Assembly: GCA_006503535.1 (NCBI GenBank)
Contig: QYRS01000002.1
Span: 1,674,001-1,738,000, forward strand
DNA length: 64,000 bases
Direction of reading: 5' to 3'
Source: Arthrinium phaeospermum
Lineage: Eukaryota; Ascomycota; Sordariomycetes; Amphisphaeriales; Apiosporaceae
Part shown: positions 35,001-46,089 of the stretch, piece after piece
Numbering within the stretch: the stretch's first letter is position 1
Layout of the letters: every line of letters starts with the position of its first letter
Notes under the pieces: generated by a model
Told to the model about the DNA's origin: nothing
Databases searched by the model: none
Seen by the model: the letters and a program-made list of their open reading frames with translations, nothing else
Position numbers and translations under genes: made by a program

Positions 35001-37801
35001 AAGGTTATCGAGCCGCGTGCCAACCTGAAGTTCGACTTCCCGAACCTGCCGGACTGGAAGAAGGATGTGGCTCCCCTCCATGACAAGCTGAAAGGCATGG
35101 TCGATCTGGACAAGGTCGTTGTCGTCACCGGTTTCGCCGAGGTTGGCCCGTGGGGTAACTCTCGAACCAGATGGGAGATGGAGGCGTACGGAGAGTTCTC
35201 GCTCGAGGGTTGTGTTGAGATGGCTTGGATTATGGGTCTCATCAAGAACCACAACGGTCCTATCAAGGGCAAGCAATACTCAGGCTGGGTTGATGCCAAG
35301 TCTGGGGAGCCTGTTGACGACAAGGACATCAAGCAGAAGTACGAGAAGCACATCCTGGAGCATTCTGGTATTCGTCTCATTGAGCCTGAGCTCTTCGATG
35401 GCTACGACCCCAACAACAAGGAACTGCTGCACGAAGTTGTTATTGAAGAGGACCTTGAGCCATTCGAGTCTTCCAAGGAGACTGCTGAGGAGTTCAAGCG
35501 CCAGCACGGTGACAAGGCCGAAATCTTCGAGATCCCGGATAGTGGTGAATACATTGTGCGCATGCGCAAGGGTGCCACACTCTGGATCCCCAAGGCTCTT
35601 CGATTCGATCGCCTCGTCGCTGGTCAGATCCCCACTGGCTGGGACGCCAAGAAGTACGGTGTTCCTGATGACATTATCTCTCAAGTCGATCCCGTCACCC
35701 TCTTTGTACTTGTTTCGGTCGCTGAGGCTCTGCTCTCTTCCGGTATCACCGACCCGTACGAATTCTACAAGTACGTCCACACCTCTGAGGTGGGTAACTG
35801 CATTGGTTCGGGTATGGGTGGTGCTGGCGCTCTGCGTGGCATGCACCGTGACCGCTTCCTGGACAAGCCTGTTCAGAATGATATCCTCCAGGAGTCCTTC
35901 ATCAACACCATGTCTGCATGGGTCAACATGCTGCTGCTGTCATCCTCCGGTCCCATCAAGACCCCTGTCGGTGCCTGCGCTACTGCGGTAGAGTCGGTCG
36001 ACATTGGTTACGAGACCATCATGGAGGGCAAGGCACGCGTGTGCCTTGTGGGTGGCTTCGATGACTTTGGTGAGGAAGGATCTTATGAATTCGCCAACAT
36101 GAAGGCAACCAGCAATGCTGTCGATGAGTTTGCTCACGGCCGTACACCCCAAGAGATGTCGCGACCTACTACCACTACCCGTAACGGTTTCATGGAGTCC
36201 CAAGGCTCTGGTGTCCAGATCATCATGACTGCCCAGCTTGCCCTTGACATGGGTGTTCCCATCTATGGTATCCTGGCTCTCACAACCACTGCCAGCGACA
36301 AGATCGGACGGTCTGTTCCTGCTCCTGGCCAGGGTGTCCTCACTACCGCACGCGAGACGGCTCGTAAATTCCCTTCGCCCCTGCTCGATATTGAGTACCG
36401 CCGCAGACAGATTCAGCAGCGCAAGAACCAGATCCAAGACCGAAAGGAGTGGGAGATGCAATACATCCAGCAAGAGGTTGAGGCCATGAAGTCCGCTGGA
36501 GAGCCATTCGACGAGAAAGACTACATGGAGAGCCGCGTCCAGCACATTGAGAAGGAAGCCCTCCGTGAAGAGAAGGAGGCACTCCGAAGCTTCGGCAACA
36601 ACTTCTGGAAACAAGATACGACCATTGCTCCTCTCCGTGGAGCCTTGGCTACCTGGGGTCTTACCATTGACGACCTGGACGTTGCTTCTTTCCACGGTAC
36701 CTCCACCAAGGCCAACGACAAGAACGAGTCGTCTGTCATTTGCCAGCAACTTCGTCATCTTGGCCGCAAGAAGGGCAATGCCGTTCTAGGTATCTTCCAG
36801 AAGTATCTCACTGGTCATCCCAAGGGTGCCGCTGGTGCTTGGATGATGAACGGCTGTTTGCAAGTCCTGAACACTGGGTTGGTCCCCGGCAACCGCAATG
36901 CCGACAATGTCGATCCCATCATGGAGCAGTTTGATTTGATCGTATACCCAAGCCGCAGCATCCAGACGGATGGTGTCAAGGCTTTCTCGGTCACTTCCTT
37001 CGGTTTCGGACAGAAGGGTGCCCAGGCAATCGGAATCCACCCCCGCTACCTGTATGCCACTCTTGACGAAGCCACGTACGAGGCTTACTGCCAGAAGCTT
37101 GGCGCACGCCAGAAGAAGACCTACCGCCACTTCCACAACGGCATGATCAACAACTCATTGTTCCAGGCCAAGGCCCACGCTCCTTACACCGAGGACCAGC
37201 TGAGCTCTGTGCTGCTCAACCCCGAGGCACGCGTCTCTGAGGACAAGAAGTCTGCCGGTCTGATCTTTGCCACCGACTTTGCCAAGAAGGCAGCCCTTGC
37301 TGCCCAGACCTCGGTGTCGAAGAGCACCACTCAGGCTCTTACTGAGACCATGGCCCGTGCCCTCCCGATGAACAATGGACAGAAGCACGGTGTTGATGTT
37401 GAGGATATTGCATCCATCAACATTGACAACGAGACCTTTGTTGAGCGCAACTTCACTGAACAGGAGATTGCCTACTGCCGCAAAGCACCCAGCCCGCAAA
37501 GCTCCTTTGCCGGTCGCTGGAGTGCTAAGGAGGCTGTGTTCAAGAGTCTAGGTGTTCAGAGCATGGGTGGTGGTGCCGCTCTGAAGGATATCGAGGTCCT
37601 TCCCAACGAGCACGGCGTCCCGACTGTCACTGTAAGTTAACCCGTTGATGCTCCACATTCTGACCAGCCATGCTAACCGATTATTCACAGCTGCATGGCA
37701 ATGCCAAGGCTGCCGCTGACAAGGCCGGCGTCAAGGATGTGGTTGTTTCCATCTCCCACACGGACCTGCAAGCCATTGCTGTATCGGTTGCTTCTTTCTA
37801 A
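32061..37801 (+). CDS. FAS2: Fatty acid synthase subunit alpha
   Basis: Alpha chain of the fungal FAS complex: acyl carrier, ketoreductase, ketosynthase and its own phosphopantetheinyl transferase. Exons: 32061-32589, 32656-37631 and 37691-37801, giving 1871 residues. Seen: the C-terminal piece of MPT at residues 1-95; an Ala/Pro linker; an ACP with pantetheine site Gly-Lys-Ser (Ser179), where the first intron splits the Gly codon just before Lys-Ser; a KR with [14 protein letters not shown] near 659; a KS with [10 protein letters not shown] (Cys1284); and a PPT from about 1755 ([31 protein letters not shown]). Strong C-ending codon preference points to high expression. Length and order match yeast Fas2. 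Confidence 0.97.
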
Positions 37802-39280
37802 GCATCATGGTGTAATGTTTCATGTGAATGAATGTATATATTAGACTTGGCGGCGCGGGTGTTTGTCCATTGGGAACATGATTTTACTTCTCAGTGTCGT
37901 GTATTCACATCCATTACCAAAGATAGACGAGCAACGATATCGAGTGGGGAGGGAAGGAGAAGGAACAGGAAGATAGAGTTGTTGATGCTCTCTCATGGCT
38001 ATTACACATATTATTTGTCGAGAGCAAATATAAAAGATTTTGACCTGCACGCACTTATCTCATCCCTCGGCCTAATGTGCAAATGCCATATGCACTCCTA
38101 TGCCAGTTCCACCACGAGTTCGAAACCCGTGCAAAGACATTGGTCCGCTCTCATCCACCTCTCGGTAGGTGGCAGCGGCCCTGACAGTGAGTGGCCAATG
38201 CGACATCTGATCTGATCTCGTGAAAGTTCATCTCCGAACTGACAAAGGCCCGACGCTAATGGACGCACGATGAAAAGCTTGATTCTCGGCTCGTGCCGCT
38301 GCCATTGAGCCCCTGCTTAGTTGTATCAGTACTTGTTCTCCTGACCCTCTTGATACGAGAGATCTGGGTGCCCCATTCCAAGTGCTAACCCAGATCCGTG
38401 GATCCTGCGTGGGGGGAGCCCGAGCAAGGATATGTGGATGTAGCAATATTATGTGCATATGATCGTGGTTCGATACGGCCCCTGCTCCGGTCGCGATGCG
38501 TCATGCCACCCTAGCCACACTGCTTCTCTTTGTTAGCCTTTGTCAGTCCTCAGTTAGGAAGTTCTCAGTTCGATATTTCGGGACACTTCGGCGTTTTCCC
38601 TTTTTGGCAAAAGGCCCTGCTCATCTCCACCATGGTAGTAGATGTTTCTTTAGGTCGGAGATATCAAAGCCATGTATGCTTATCAGCCGCCAAAGAACGC
38701 TGGTGTTTCTACATGGCAATACCTAACGACAACAGTTTTCTCTTGGATTTATGGTGTATCCTTTTTTTTACGGCTTCGTCGTTGTTGCCCAAGCAACTCC
38801 AGATCAAAAATGTCTCTAGAAATTCATGTCGTTGGTCTCGAAGAGGGCAGAAATGGCCGAAACGAATAAACCCAGGTGGCCGACGATATTATCTCACAAT
38901 TACTCGCTGGTGCTTGCTAGCATCCTAGAACTATGGATGTGTATCAATGATGGCCATCTGTGCTTTCTGAAATGATGCTTGGTGCGGTGGTGTTTGTGGA
39001 GCGAGCCCCGTCGCCTCCTTCACACCACGGGATTTTGAGTGAATTGCATTTGCCACCGTGGCATTACGGCAGTTCCATACCTCAATTTCCTCGTGAAAAA
39101 GTATTGTATAGGTAGTAGTCTGGTATGTTGCTTGCTTATTCTATTCTAGGATCTAGCGGACGGAAGGAGCTTTGTAACAAAAAGAACTTTCTGACCAACG
39201 TGTGTTCGAAACTTCGCTATCATTTCCTAGGCCTCAAGGAGGATGAGGGGGAGCTCATATGCCTAAATAGAGCTTTGCTC

Positions 39281-39327
39281 TATCAGCCAACCAACTGGGT
39301 GCCTTGGCTCAGTTGGTTGGTTAGATA
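39281..39327. repeat. Imperfect inverted repeat with A-box-like arm
   Basis: CCAACCAACTG (39287-39297) pairs perfectly with CAGTTGGTTGG (39310-39320) around a 12-nt loop, and four more outer pairs form if one base is bulged. The right side contains TGGCTCAGTTGG (39305-39316), a perfect match to the pol III A-box consensus TRGCNNAGYNGG. A weak B-box-like GGCTGGATCC follows at 39367. It does not fold as a tRNA. Confidence 0.5.
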
Positions 39328-39448
39328 AAACGCCCCAAGGCCCTTATTCCGGGGGTGCCGTTATACGGCTGGATCCTGACGCAGGGCGGCCGGAGCTTTT
39401 TCGTTTCCTTTCTTTTCTGAAACAATATGTGGCGTTCAATCCAAAACA

Positions 39449-39467
39449 ACACCGATGGCATCGGTGT
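39449..39467. repeat. 19-bp perfect palindrome
   Basis: ACACCGATG and CATCGGTGT flank a central G. It could be a protein-binding dyad or chance in a repeat-rich stretch. Confidence 0.7.
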
Positions 39468-40102
39468 GTTACAACTATAATATAACAACAAAGGCCAAAA
39501 AACTCCGACCACCATCTCTTTGCAGAAGATCGTGAACTGGCACCTCTAGTTAATGTTGATGCCAATAACTGCACTTCTTTAACACCCTGGACTGTCATTC
39601 ATGCCTCAGCTAAAGTAAAAGGTCACGTCCAATCATTATAGTGTATAAAACCAAGTCCCCGTCCTAAACTTGCCTCCACGTACCTCATGATTTCTCTATT
39701 GGCATGCAAGGCCAGCTACTCCGGTCCATTCTGTCACCTCACATGCCCTTTCGGGGAATGCTCAATCCCCAAGGACGGAATGGCAACACTTCAATGTCGA
39801 GACAAGAATGTAATATACTATAGATAACTTTGTATACATGCTATTGAGCCAATCAGGTGAGATATTTCAGACGATTGTCTGCACCCACCTCTATTATAAA
39901 TGTTATATTCAATGCAGTTTTCGCTCAGCAATCCATTCAATTGATGGGTAAAACCTTTAAACCACATCACCACTCGGCGATTTCCTCATGCTCACTTGAC
40001 AACTTCTCCCTATCTGCCAGCATATCCATCCCTACCCTGTCGCCGCTTCCTTGGTAGCCTCACACTGATTAATACCAAGTTGGCTATCACACGACTCAGA
40101 AA

Positions 40103-40374
40103 GCTGACAAACGTTTGGGGGTCGGCCGCACGAGAGAAAACGAAAAGGGCTGCCGAACGCTGACAACCGTTCGCCGGTCGGCTGCACAGGAGAAAACGAA
40201 AACGGTTGCCGCACGCTGACAAACGTTCGCCGGTCGGCCGCACAGGATGAATCCAAAAGGGCTGCCGAACGCTGATAACCGTTCGGCGATCGGCCGCATA
40301 AGAGAACGAAAACGGTTGCCGCACGCTGACAACCGTTCGGCGGTCGGCCGCACAAGAGAAAACGAAAAGGGCAG
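40103..40374. repeat. 56-bp minisatellite, about five units, with 112-bp alternation
   Basis: Units start with GCTGACAA or GCTGATAA at 40103, 40159, 40215, 40271 and 40325 (steps 56, 56, 56, 54). Each contains an ACCGTTCG-like core, GGTCGGCCGCA and an A-rich GAGAAAACGAAAA. Unit ends alternate between AAAAGGGCTGCCGAAC and AAAACGGTTGCCGCAC, so the array is a 112-bp dimer repeated about 2.5 times. The minus strand stays open across it, producing repetitive 100-132-codon frames that are not convincing genes. Confidence 0.9.
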
Positions 40375-41100
40375 GGCAGATAAGGGCGATGACGGCCCCT
40401 GCGCCATCCCAAAATAGCTCTCGTGATCACGATGGCACTTTGGCGGCGGCGCTTAGTAAAGCGTTACGTCGCCGGTCATCTAAACGCAGGAATCACTATC
40501 ACTGTCGTTGAGTCAGCGGGCGCCTCCATGCCACGTGCTTGGGATGGCTTCCCCAAACTCCCCGGCCAGGAGTATTTGTCTTTACACACACACACTTTCT
40601 CTTTTCCCTCCTTCCCTCACTGTTCCGTCCTCGATTCCGACTTTCTAAATGCATACATGCAGCTGTGCCTCGAGCTCGTCTGAGCTCCAAATGCACTTAG
40701 CGTTCGCTATTCGTTGGGCTTCGTTTCTGCAAGGGCGAAAGAAAAACGAATGCCCAGGAGTGCAAGAAACACCTATTGCGAGCAACACACAACACCTGAC
40801 CCAAGAACACCTATCGACTCTTGGTACAAGTATTTACTCTTTCTGGAGTGAACAAGATGTCTCAAGAGGGAATAATGGGAGTTTCTCGAGTAAACAGTCA
40901 TTCTTTCCCTCAAAGGCCACTCGGATAACGTGGAATAAGCACTGGATTAGGAATGAATGAACACCGAAAGTCGCTTACAAGGACATTTACTCCATATTGA
41001 TAGCCATATCTGGCAAAGGAAAACGCAGGAAGATTACGCTAGCTGACCAGCCATACTCCGGGAGCAGCAGGTTATTCCATCTCTCTAGACTGGGAGAATT

Positions 41101-41168
41101 ACCCGAATAACCAGTCATATATCTTGGTACGACTACCCGAATGACCAGCCATATATGTTGGTACGACT
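41101..41168. repeat. 34-bp direct tandem repeat, two copies
   Basis: Copies 41101-41134 and 41135-41168 begin ACCCGAAT and end TTGGTACGACT, differing at three positions. They lie about 60 bp beyond the bZIP stop codon, so probably inside its 3' UTR. Confidence 0.85.
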
Positions 41169-41230
41169 GGCCTGCAAACCCTACAACGACTCTAAACGAC
41201 TCCTTCATCTGCTCTCATGTGCTCTAGGAG

Positions 41231-42414
41231 CTAGTTACCGGAGATTGAGAAGTCGAAGTCCTCCATGGCACCCACCGAGTCTCCGCTCTTCACATGTGTG
41301 TTGTACTCGTCCATCTGCTGGAAGAACTCGCTATCGTCAAGACCGTCAACCGCATCCGAGGCCGAAGTGTTGTCGGGGGTATCGACCGACGGGAAGAAAG
41401 GATAGCCAGCAAAGCCGGTATCGGCGTGGCCCGAAGCAGCAGCATCGAAAGCACCTGGAGCAAGTGTCTGGGTAACAGGGGGCGAGTTCAGGTTACTCTT
41501 GACTGGGACAGCGGTCATAGCAACGCCCTGGGCCTGGGCCTGAGCCGACGCAGCAGCGATATCCGGGAACGGGTGCATGAGCTGAGACGAAGCGATGCTG
41601 GTCGACAGATGGGAAGGTGTCGCAACGGCGGGGAACTGAGGGTTCTGCATTTGCTGCTGAGCAGGGACCTGAGCAGACGGAGTGACGGCGATGTGGCTGA
41701 GAGGCGTAGAGTTGAGGGAGACAGAGGGGGTCATGGCGGACGGGTAGGCAAGGTACTGCGATGGCAGCGCCTGCTGCTGCTGCTGTTGTTGTTGTTGTTG
41801 AGGGAGAGGCTGGTCGTTCTGCTGGCCGCGTCCGTTCATGCCGCCGCCACTTTGCATACGCTCGACGACACCCTTCCAGTAGTCGCGCTCGCGGGTGAGG
41901 GCGCCGACCTCTTGCGAGAGGCGCTGGATCTGTCCAGACTGGGTGCTGATGAGGTCGGCGCGGCGCTGGCGACTGCGGCGGGCGGCCTCGTTGTTGCGCT
42001 CGCGCTGTACCTTCTTGTTCTCCTCGGCCTTCTCGCTGTTGTGCTTGCGGCGACGCTCGTACTCTTGGATCGACAAGCCGTCGCTCAGGGGCAACAGGCC
42101 GCGGCCGATGATGCCAGGGCCACGGCGACGGCTAGGGGTGGCTTGAGGTTGCGGCTTCGCTGCAGCCTGCTGCTGGGGGAGGTTGTTCACGGGCCTGTAG
42201 CAACCGATTGATTAGTGGCGGGGTACGATAAATGACATGGTGCGGGGAGGGCAGTCAAGGAATATTTGCAACCATACATGAAGTTATTTTGGGCCGTTTG
42301 GTCGGTGCCGCTGGACTCAGGGGTCCCAGTTTGGATGTAGCCCATCCACCCGTTGTCGGACATATTGCTAGGTAGGCGAGAAATCGAAATTCGTTGACCC
42401 TGATCTATATCCAT
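41231..42414 (-). CDS. bZIP transcription factor
   Basis: Two exons on the minus strand, 42278-42414 and 41231-42194, with an 83-nt intron whose removal regenerates an ATG codon at the junction. The product has 366 residues. Residues 60-80 carry a conserved-looking RRRGPGIIGRGLLPLSDG stretch. The basic region follows (QRERNNEAARRSRQRRADLI, consensus N-x2-A-A-x2-S-R) and then a short leucine zipper (QIQRLSQEVGALTRERDYW). The rest is Gln-rich with a (Gln)10 run, then acidic at the C-terminus, typical of an activation domain. I cannot place it with a named fungal bZIP family. An in-frame ATG at 42361-42363 (MSDNGWMGY) is a plausible alternative start because an upstream ORF overlaps the first ATG. 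A triple 38-bp repeat lies upstream. Confidence 0.85.
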
Positions 42415-42485
42415 TGAGTCAGAATACTGTATACGTTTTGTGGTGTTGAGTTTAGTCGGTGCGAAGAGAATATTATATCAGACAT
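42405..42485 (-). promoter_or_regulatory. Upstream ORF overlapping the bZIP start codon
   Basis: An ATG at 42483-42485 opens a 26-codon frame that stops at 42405-42407, seven bases past the main ATG and in another frame. If it is in the mRNA it should repress initiation at 42414 and favour the in-frame ATG at 42363, or make translation conditional. Upstream ORFs are common controls of fungal stress bZIP genes. Confidence 0.5.
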
Positions 42486-42546
42486 ACGTTGGTTGGTGTT
42501 GTCCCGTGACACGAATAGGGGCGGTGACTCGAGGTTCGATATCAAC

Positions 42547-42660
42547 GACTGTTATGACAGTGTCGCAATCGTGGCTGCTGTCAAGACTGTTATGACAGTG
42601 GCGTAATTGTGGTTGCTGCAAAGACTGTTATGACAGTTTCGTACCCGTGGCCGCTGTGAG
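42547..42660. repeat. Triple 38-bp promoter repeat with an inverted-repeat core
   Basis: Copies start at 42547, 42585 and 42623, exactly 38 bp apart. Each opens with GACTGTTATGACAGT, in which ACTGT and ACAGT are inverted arms around TATG. The rest of each unit (CG..TCGTGG.TGCTGT-like) is more divergent than the core, suggesting the dyad is preserved. It lies 133-246 bp upstream of the bZIP ATG. Confidence 0.85.
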
Positions 42661-44061
42661 CAGATGTGTGTAGTAATGGAGAAAATACGTTCACAAGTGA
42701 TGGCTGATGGGAGTTTATATAGGGAAGAAATTGCATCCAAGTTGCAGCGAATATTCAATCGCCGTCGCAAGGCAACTTGGGTTCTTGAAAACATTCGATG
42801 TTCCTCCTCAACTTGAAGCCATTCAATGCTGTTTGGCCCCTCTGTATGACATGAGGCCACTCCATATCGAGCTGCAAAGATGGGATGGCGTCGATGAATA
42901 CAAGAAGTGCCCACCATAGCTAGTATCCTTCAAGGCTAGTGCTGGAACCGTCTGATGTATATGCAGTCGGTTTACTGAGTCACCCTGAGCGGTTATTCAA
43001 CAGTACGCGGTACAACTCAACATGATGGATTCAAGGTACCCAGAACACTCCAAGGGGGGCGAGCAAGTGACATCGTGTGCGTGTTCAGTAATATTGCCCT
43101 GCCACATAGATACGTTGCATTCAATCCGGAAAGTGAGCCGCATGCAGCGATCAAATTCCGGGGATACAATCAATAATACGAAGCAGGTCGATCGCGCGTA
43201 ATTGTGGTATTTTCGGTGCCAGGTGCAGCAGTTCTACACAAATGGCGGGGTTGCCTGGCGCTGTCGGTTTGGCAAGAGCGTAGTTACTTACAGAATCCAA
43301 GTAGTCAGTAGCTGTACCGTTGTACTGAGATATGGGTGTACCATAAGTTCGAATCTGTCGAATTTTTTGACCTGGTGATGTTGTGGGCAAGGCTGAAAAG
43401 GGGTAAACCCCTCCATGAGTCAGCCGACGCGAAGTTGCGGCATTGTGACCAGTTGTTACGACCTGGAGTTGCCATACAGGATCAAAAAGGCTAATTTTCT
43501 CAAGCATCAATATTCAGGTCCTGCGTAATGCTATTTGGGTGCCGAGGTTTCCGGCCGAAAAAAAGGCCTGCAAGAGATTGCATCTGCACGTGGCCTACGA
43601 AATGGCGTCCCATACAAGGCGGAAAATTTACGTTGAATATTTTTGCTTGGACTTAATATCCATTCAGCTGCAAGATCTCTGGATACTGCTTAATTCGCTT
43701 GAAGTATATCTACATAGCTGGGACTTGAAATACGAGCAACACTGAAGCCACACGAAGCCCCCGAAGACACTCGTTATGAATACAATATGCCGTACTGTTC
43801 TGGTTTGTCTAACATTGGCCTTGTCCAATAATAGAGCGGCGCCTGTTGGTTGCCAGGCCCGGTGCTCTTGATGAAGATTCAGAGGGCTGTATACTAGAAA
43901 TCGAAAGGATAATACAAATGCTTGCAGTAGATCGGACGGAAGGAAATTCTCATCTAAATGCAACTGGCAATTGGCAATGGCATCAATGTACAATGTATGA
44001 TATGGCAAGTACGATTTGAAAGAAAATACAAGTTATATAGAAGCTATCAAACGTGTCCACT
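42661..44061. other. Intergenic region between bZIP promoter and ankyrin-type gene
   Basis: A 118-codon minus-strand frame (ATG at 43507, stop 43151) has fairly protein-like composition, but no recognisable domain or splice partner. I do not call it. Two B-box-like strings occur but without A boxes. Nothing else seen. Confidence 0.5.
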
Positions 44062-45438
44062 TCAGGCTTCTACATTCTGTTCATTATTCCTCTGCTTCCT
44101 GTCCTTGACCTTCTGAACTAGATCAGAAAGACGTGCCTGGTTCTTGTCGAACGCCTGTCGATAAGTCAGCCCATAATGCTCCTTGTCGCGTCCGTCGAAT
44201 GCCCGACCATTACAGGCTTGCGGATTGGCGCCCTTTTCTAGCAGCCATTCAACGAAACCCCAGTCCTGACAGCCAATAGCATGGGATAGTGGAGTTGCTG
44301 TGAAACTAATTCCAATATGCATGGAGCTGTGAGGTCGGATGGCGTCTGCGACTGCCCTGTTCCCATCGATATCCTCTCCGTTCCTGACCAGGTGCTCCGC
44401 GATCTCAAAACGTGTAGAATCAATCGCGACGACTGTTCGAGGGTTGAACTCGATGAGGCAGTGCAGTGCTCGTCCATACTCGAGTTTCGCACCGTGGGAT
44501 AGCAAAAGATCGATAGCCTCGGTAGACCCGACCTTGGCAGCCATGTCGACAACGTCTCCGAACTTGCGCTGAACGGGCGCTTTGGAAGGGTGCCGATGAA
44601 AGATCAGGGAAGCGTACCCCTTGCGAGCAATGGTTGGATCTGCGCCATGCTCTAGGAGGAGCTTCAATATCTTTGTATCCTGTACGCATTGCACATGGTG
44701 AAGCGCGACCTCCTGAGGTGGCCCCAGGATCTGGTTGGGATGCCACCCGTTGTCAAGAAAAGCTTGCAGGAGGGAAAAAAGATCGGGATTTTCGCTTGCG
44801 AATATATCCGTCTTATTGGGGTCTGCTTGAAAAATACACCTGAGATAACGGGTCATCTCGAGCATTGAGCAGCCGCTCGCAAATATGTTTGCTGTCACGA
44901 GCCTGGCGTTGCCTTTCAGCGGGGGTCGATTTTCTGCCCAGAGGTACCCATTGATAATGGAGCTGTTGCTGTAATACAGGTTCTGTACTGCAGGGCCGGT
45001 GTCCTTATATATTCGAAAAGCTCGGGTGTGAACCTTGGTGCTCTGTTCCTGCATCAGGTACCGCACAGTTTCGATTTGGAAAGCGTGTGCCGCTTTCTCT
45101 AAGCCGTACTGACGGTCGGCATGAGACGTTCGGGCGTTCTCGCAGTAGCGGCGGACCTCAGGCAAATACCCTGCTGCACATGCCGAGTAAAAGGCTAGTG
45201 AAGTCTTGTCCCGACTGTATTCCGGCTGGTCTTGGATCAAATAGTCTGGAGGTGGCACTTTCGGAGGCAGTGGGGGCAGATCGTCATATAGGGCTTCGAC
45301 TCTGCGTTTCTCCTCGTCCTCCATGCGAGTCTGCTTGTCCTCCATGGGGCTCCCCCTCTTTGGTTCTTTTGCGACGGGGGCTTTGACTCCGATGTCATCC
45401 TCTTCCTCCCTTGTGCGCTTCCTTGCACAGGGCTTCAT
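44062..45438 (-). CDS. Ankyrin-repeat-type protein
   Basis: Single-exon gene of 458 residues starting at ATG 45436-45438. The N-terminus is highly charged and Lys/Arg/Glu-rich (MKPCARKRTREEEDD) and could hold a nuclear signal. It is followed by a Pro-rich stretch (LPPLPPKVPPPDYL). The body contains several ankyrin-like helix pairs: ILKLLLEHGADPT, AIDLLLSHGAKLEYG, IAEHLVRNGEDIDG and FVEWLLEKGANPQ. A short basic coiled tail ends it. No enzyme domain is attached. Such proteins are abundant in Pezizomycotina and usually act as protein-interaction scaffolds. It is divergent from the large secreted protein across 651 bp, so co-regulation is possible but unproven. Confidence 0.85.
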   Translation of the reverse strand: MKPCARKRTREEEDDIGVKAPVAKEPKRGSPMEDKQTRMEDEEKRRVEALYDDLPPLPPKVPPPDYLIQDQPEYSRDKTSLAFYSACAAGYLPEVRRYCENARTSHADRQYGLEKAAHAFQIETVRYLMQEQSTKVHTRAFRIYKDTGPAVQNLYYSNSSIINGYLWAENRPPLKGNARLVTANIFASGCSMLEMTRYLRCIFQADPNKTDIFASENPDLFSLLQAFLDNGWHPNQILGPPQEVALHHVQCVQDTKILKLLLEHGADPTIARKGYASLIFHRHPSKAPVQRKFGDVVDMAAKVGSTEAIDLLLSHGAKLEYGRALHCLIEFNPRTVVAIDSTRFEIAEHLVRNGEDIDGNRAVADAIRPHSSMHIGISFTATPLSHAIGCQDWGFVEWLLEKGANPQACNGRAFDGRDKEHYGLTYRQAFDKNQARLSDLVQKVKDRKQRNNEQNVEA

Positions 45439-46089
45439 TGAGATAGAATTGGTCCCAGGGTCGCGACGCTGATAGCTGATGGAAGATGGGTGTTGTTGGA
45501 AATGATATGTTCAAGTGCGGGGCTGAGACCTGCGAGGGCCTTTGCTGTTGGTTGTTGGTTGTTGGTTGAACAACGCGGCCCGGGAGCTCTCACTCGGAAC
45601 GGCTACCTGGGCATCCGTATAACAACCCCTGTCGGGGTCTGATTAAGAGTCAGGCGGAGTTTCTACCACCAGAAGTCCTTGCTCTCATTATGACAGAATC
45701 GCCAACCGGCTGGCGGCAGCAAGGCAACCTTCGCAGTTACAAGGGCTGAGAGGCGGCGCAGTCTCCCTGTTAGTCAGAGAAGTGGTCGTTGGATCTTGGT
45801 GTTATCAGCTAATTTTAGATTCTCCAATACACATCGCGAACTGGGAAAGGGGTCTATCAAGGATAAGCACGAGTCTACCAACATGTTATATTTTGGTGTA
45901 GTGTTGTACGGGTGGCTTGCGGTAGTAGAGTGATTCAACGCGCCTAATACAAGAAAGAGGCAACACGAGATGTGAGGCTTAGAACAGCACATATAAACCG
46001 GACAGGAGATCCTGCAAAAACACCCAAGCCAAATTCCAGTCAAAAAGACCAGCTGAAAAAAACTTCATATTGGACCCTTCTATCGGACA
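45439..46089. promoter_or_regulatory. Divergent promoter region, ankyrin-type / secreted protein
   Basis: 651 bp between start codons. A short TTGGTTG-type repeat runs at about 45545-45570, close to the ankyrin-type gene start. No recognisable operator. Confidence 0.5.

Larger units (their letters stand above)
37802..41230. other. 3.4-kb convergent intergenic region rich in repeats
   Basis: This lies between FAS2 and the convergent bZIP gene. It holds a hairpin with a pol III A-box-like core (39281-39327), a 19-bp palindrome (39449-39467), a 56-bp minisatellite (40103-40374) and a 34-bp direct repeat (41101-41168). No coding gene is supportable. A degraded transposable element is possible, but no transposase or reverse transcriptase motif was seen. 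Confidence 0.6.

Noticed and set aside
21815..37801. FAS pair as a secondary-metabolism FAS
   Set aside because: Domain order, length and strong codon bias fit the housekeeping complex, and the PKS is 13 kb away with a bZIP and an ankyrin-type gene between.
38117..38128. AGTTCGAAACC, similar to a tRNA B box
   Set aside because: No A box or cloverleaf upstream.
40103..40374. Regular repeat array considered as CRISPR
   Set aside because: Units are contiguous with no unique spacers, and the genome is eukaryotic.
43345..43355. AAGTTCGAATC, similar to a tRNA B box
   Set aside because: No matching A box and no acceptor stem.
43151..43507. 118-codon minus-strand frame
   Set aside because: Protein-like in part, but no domain, neighbour exon or promoter signal supports it.
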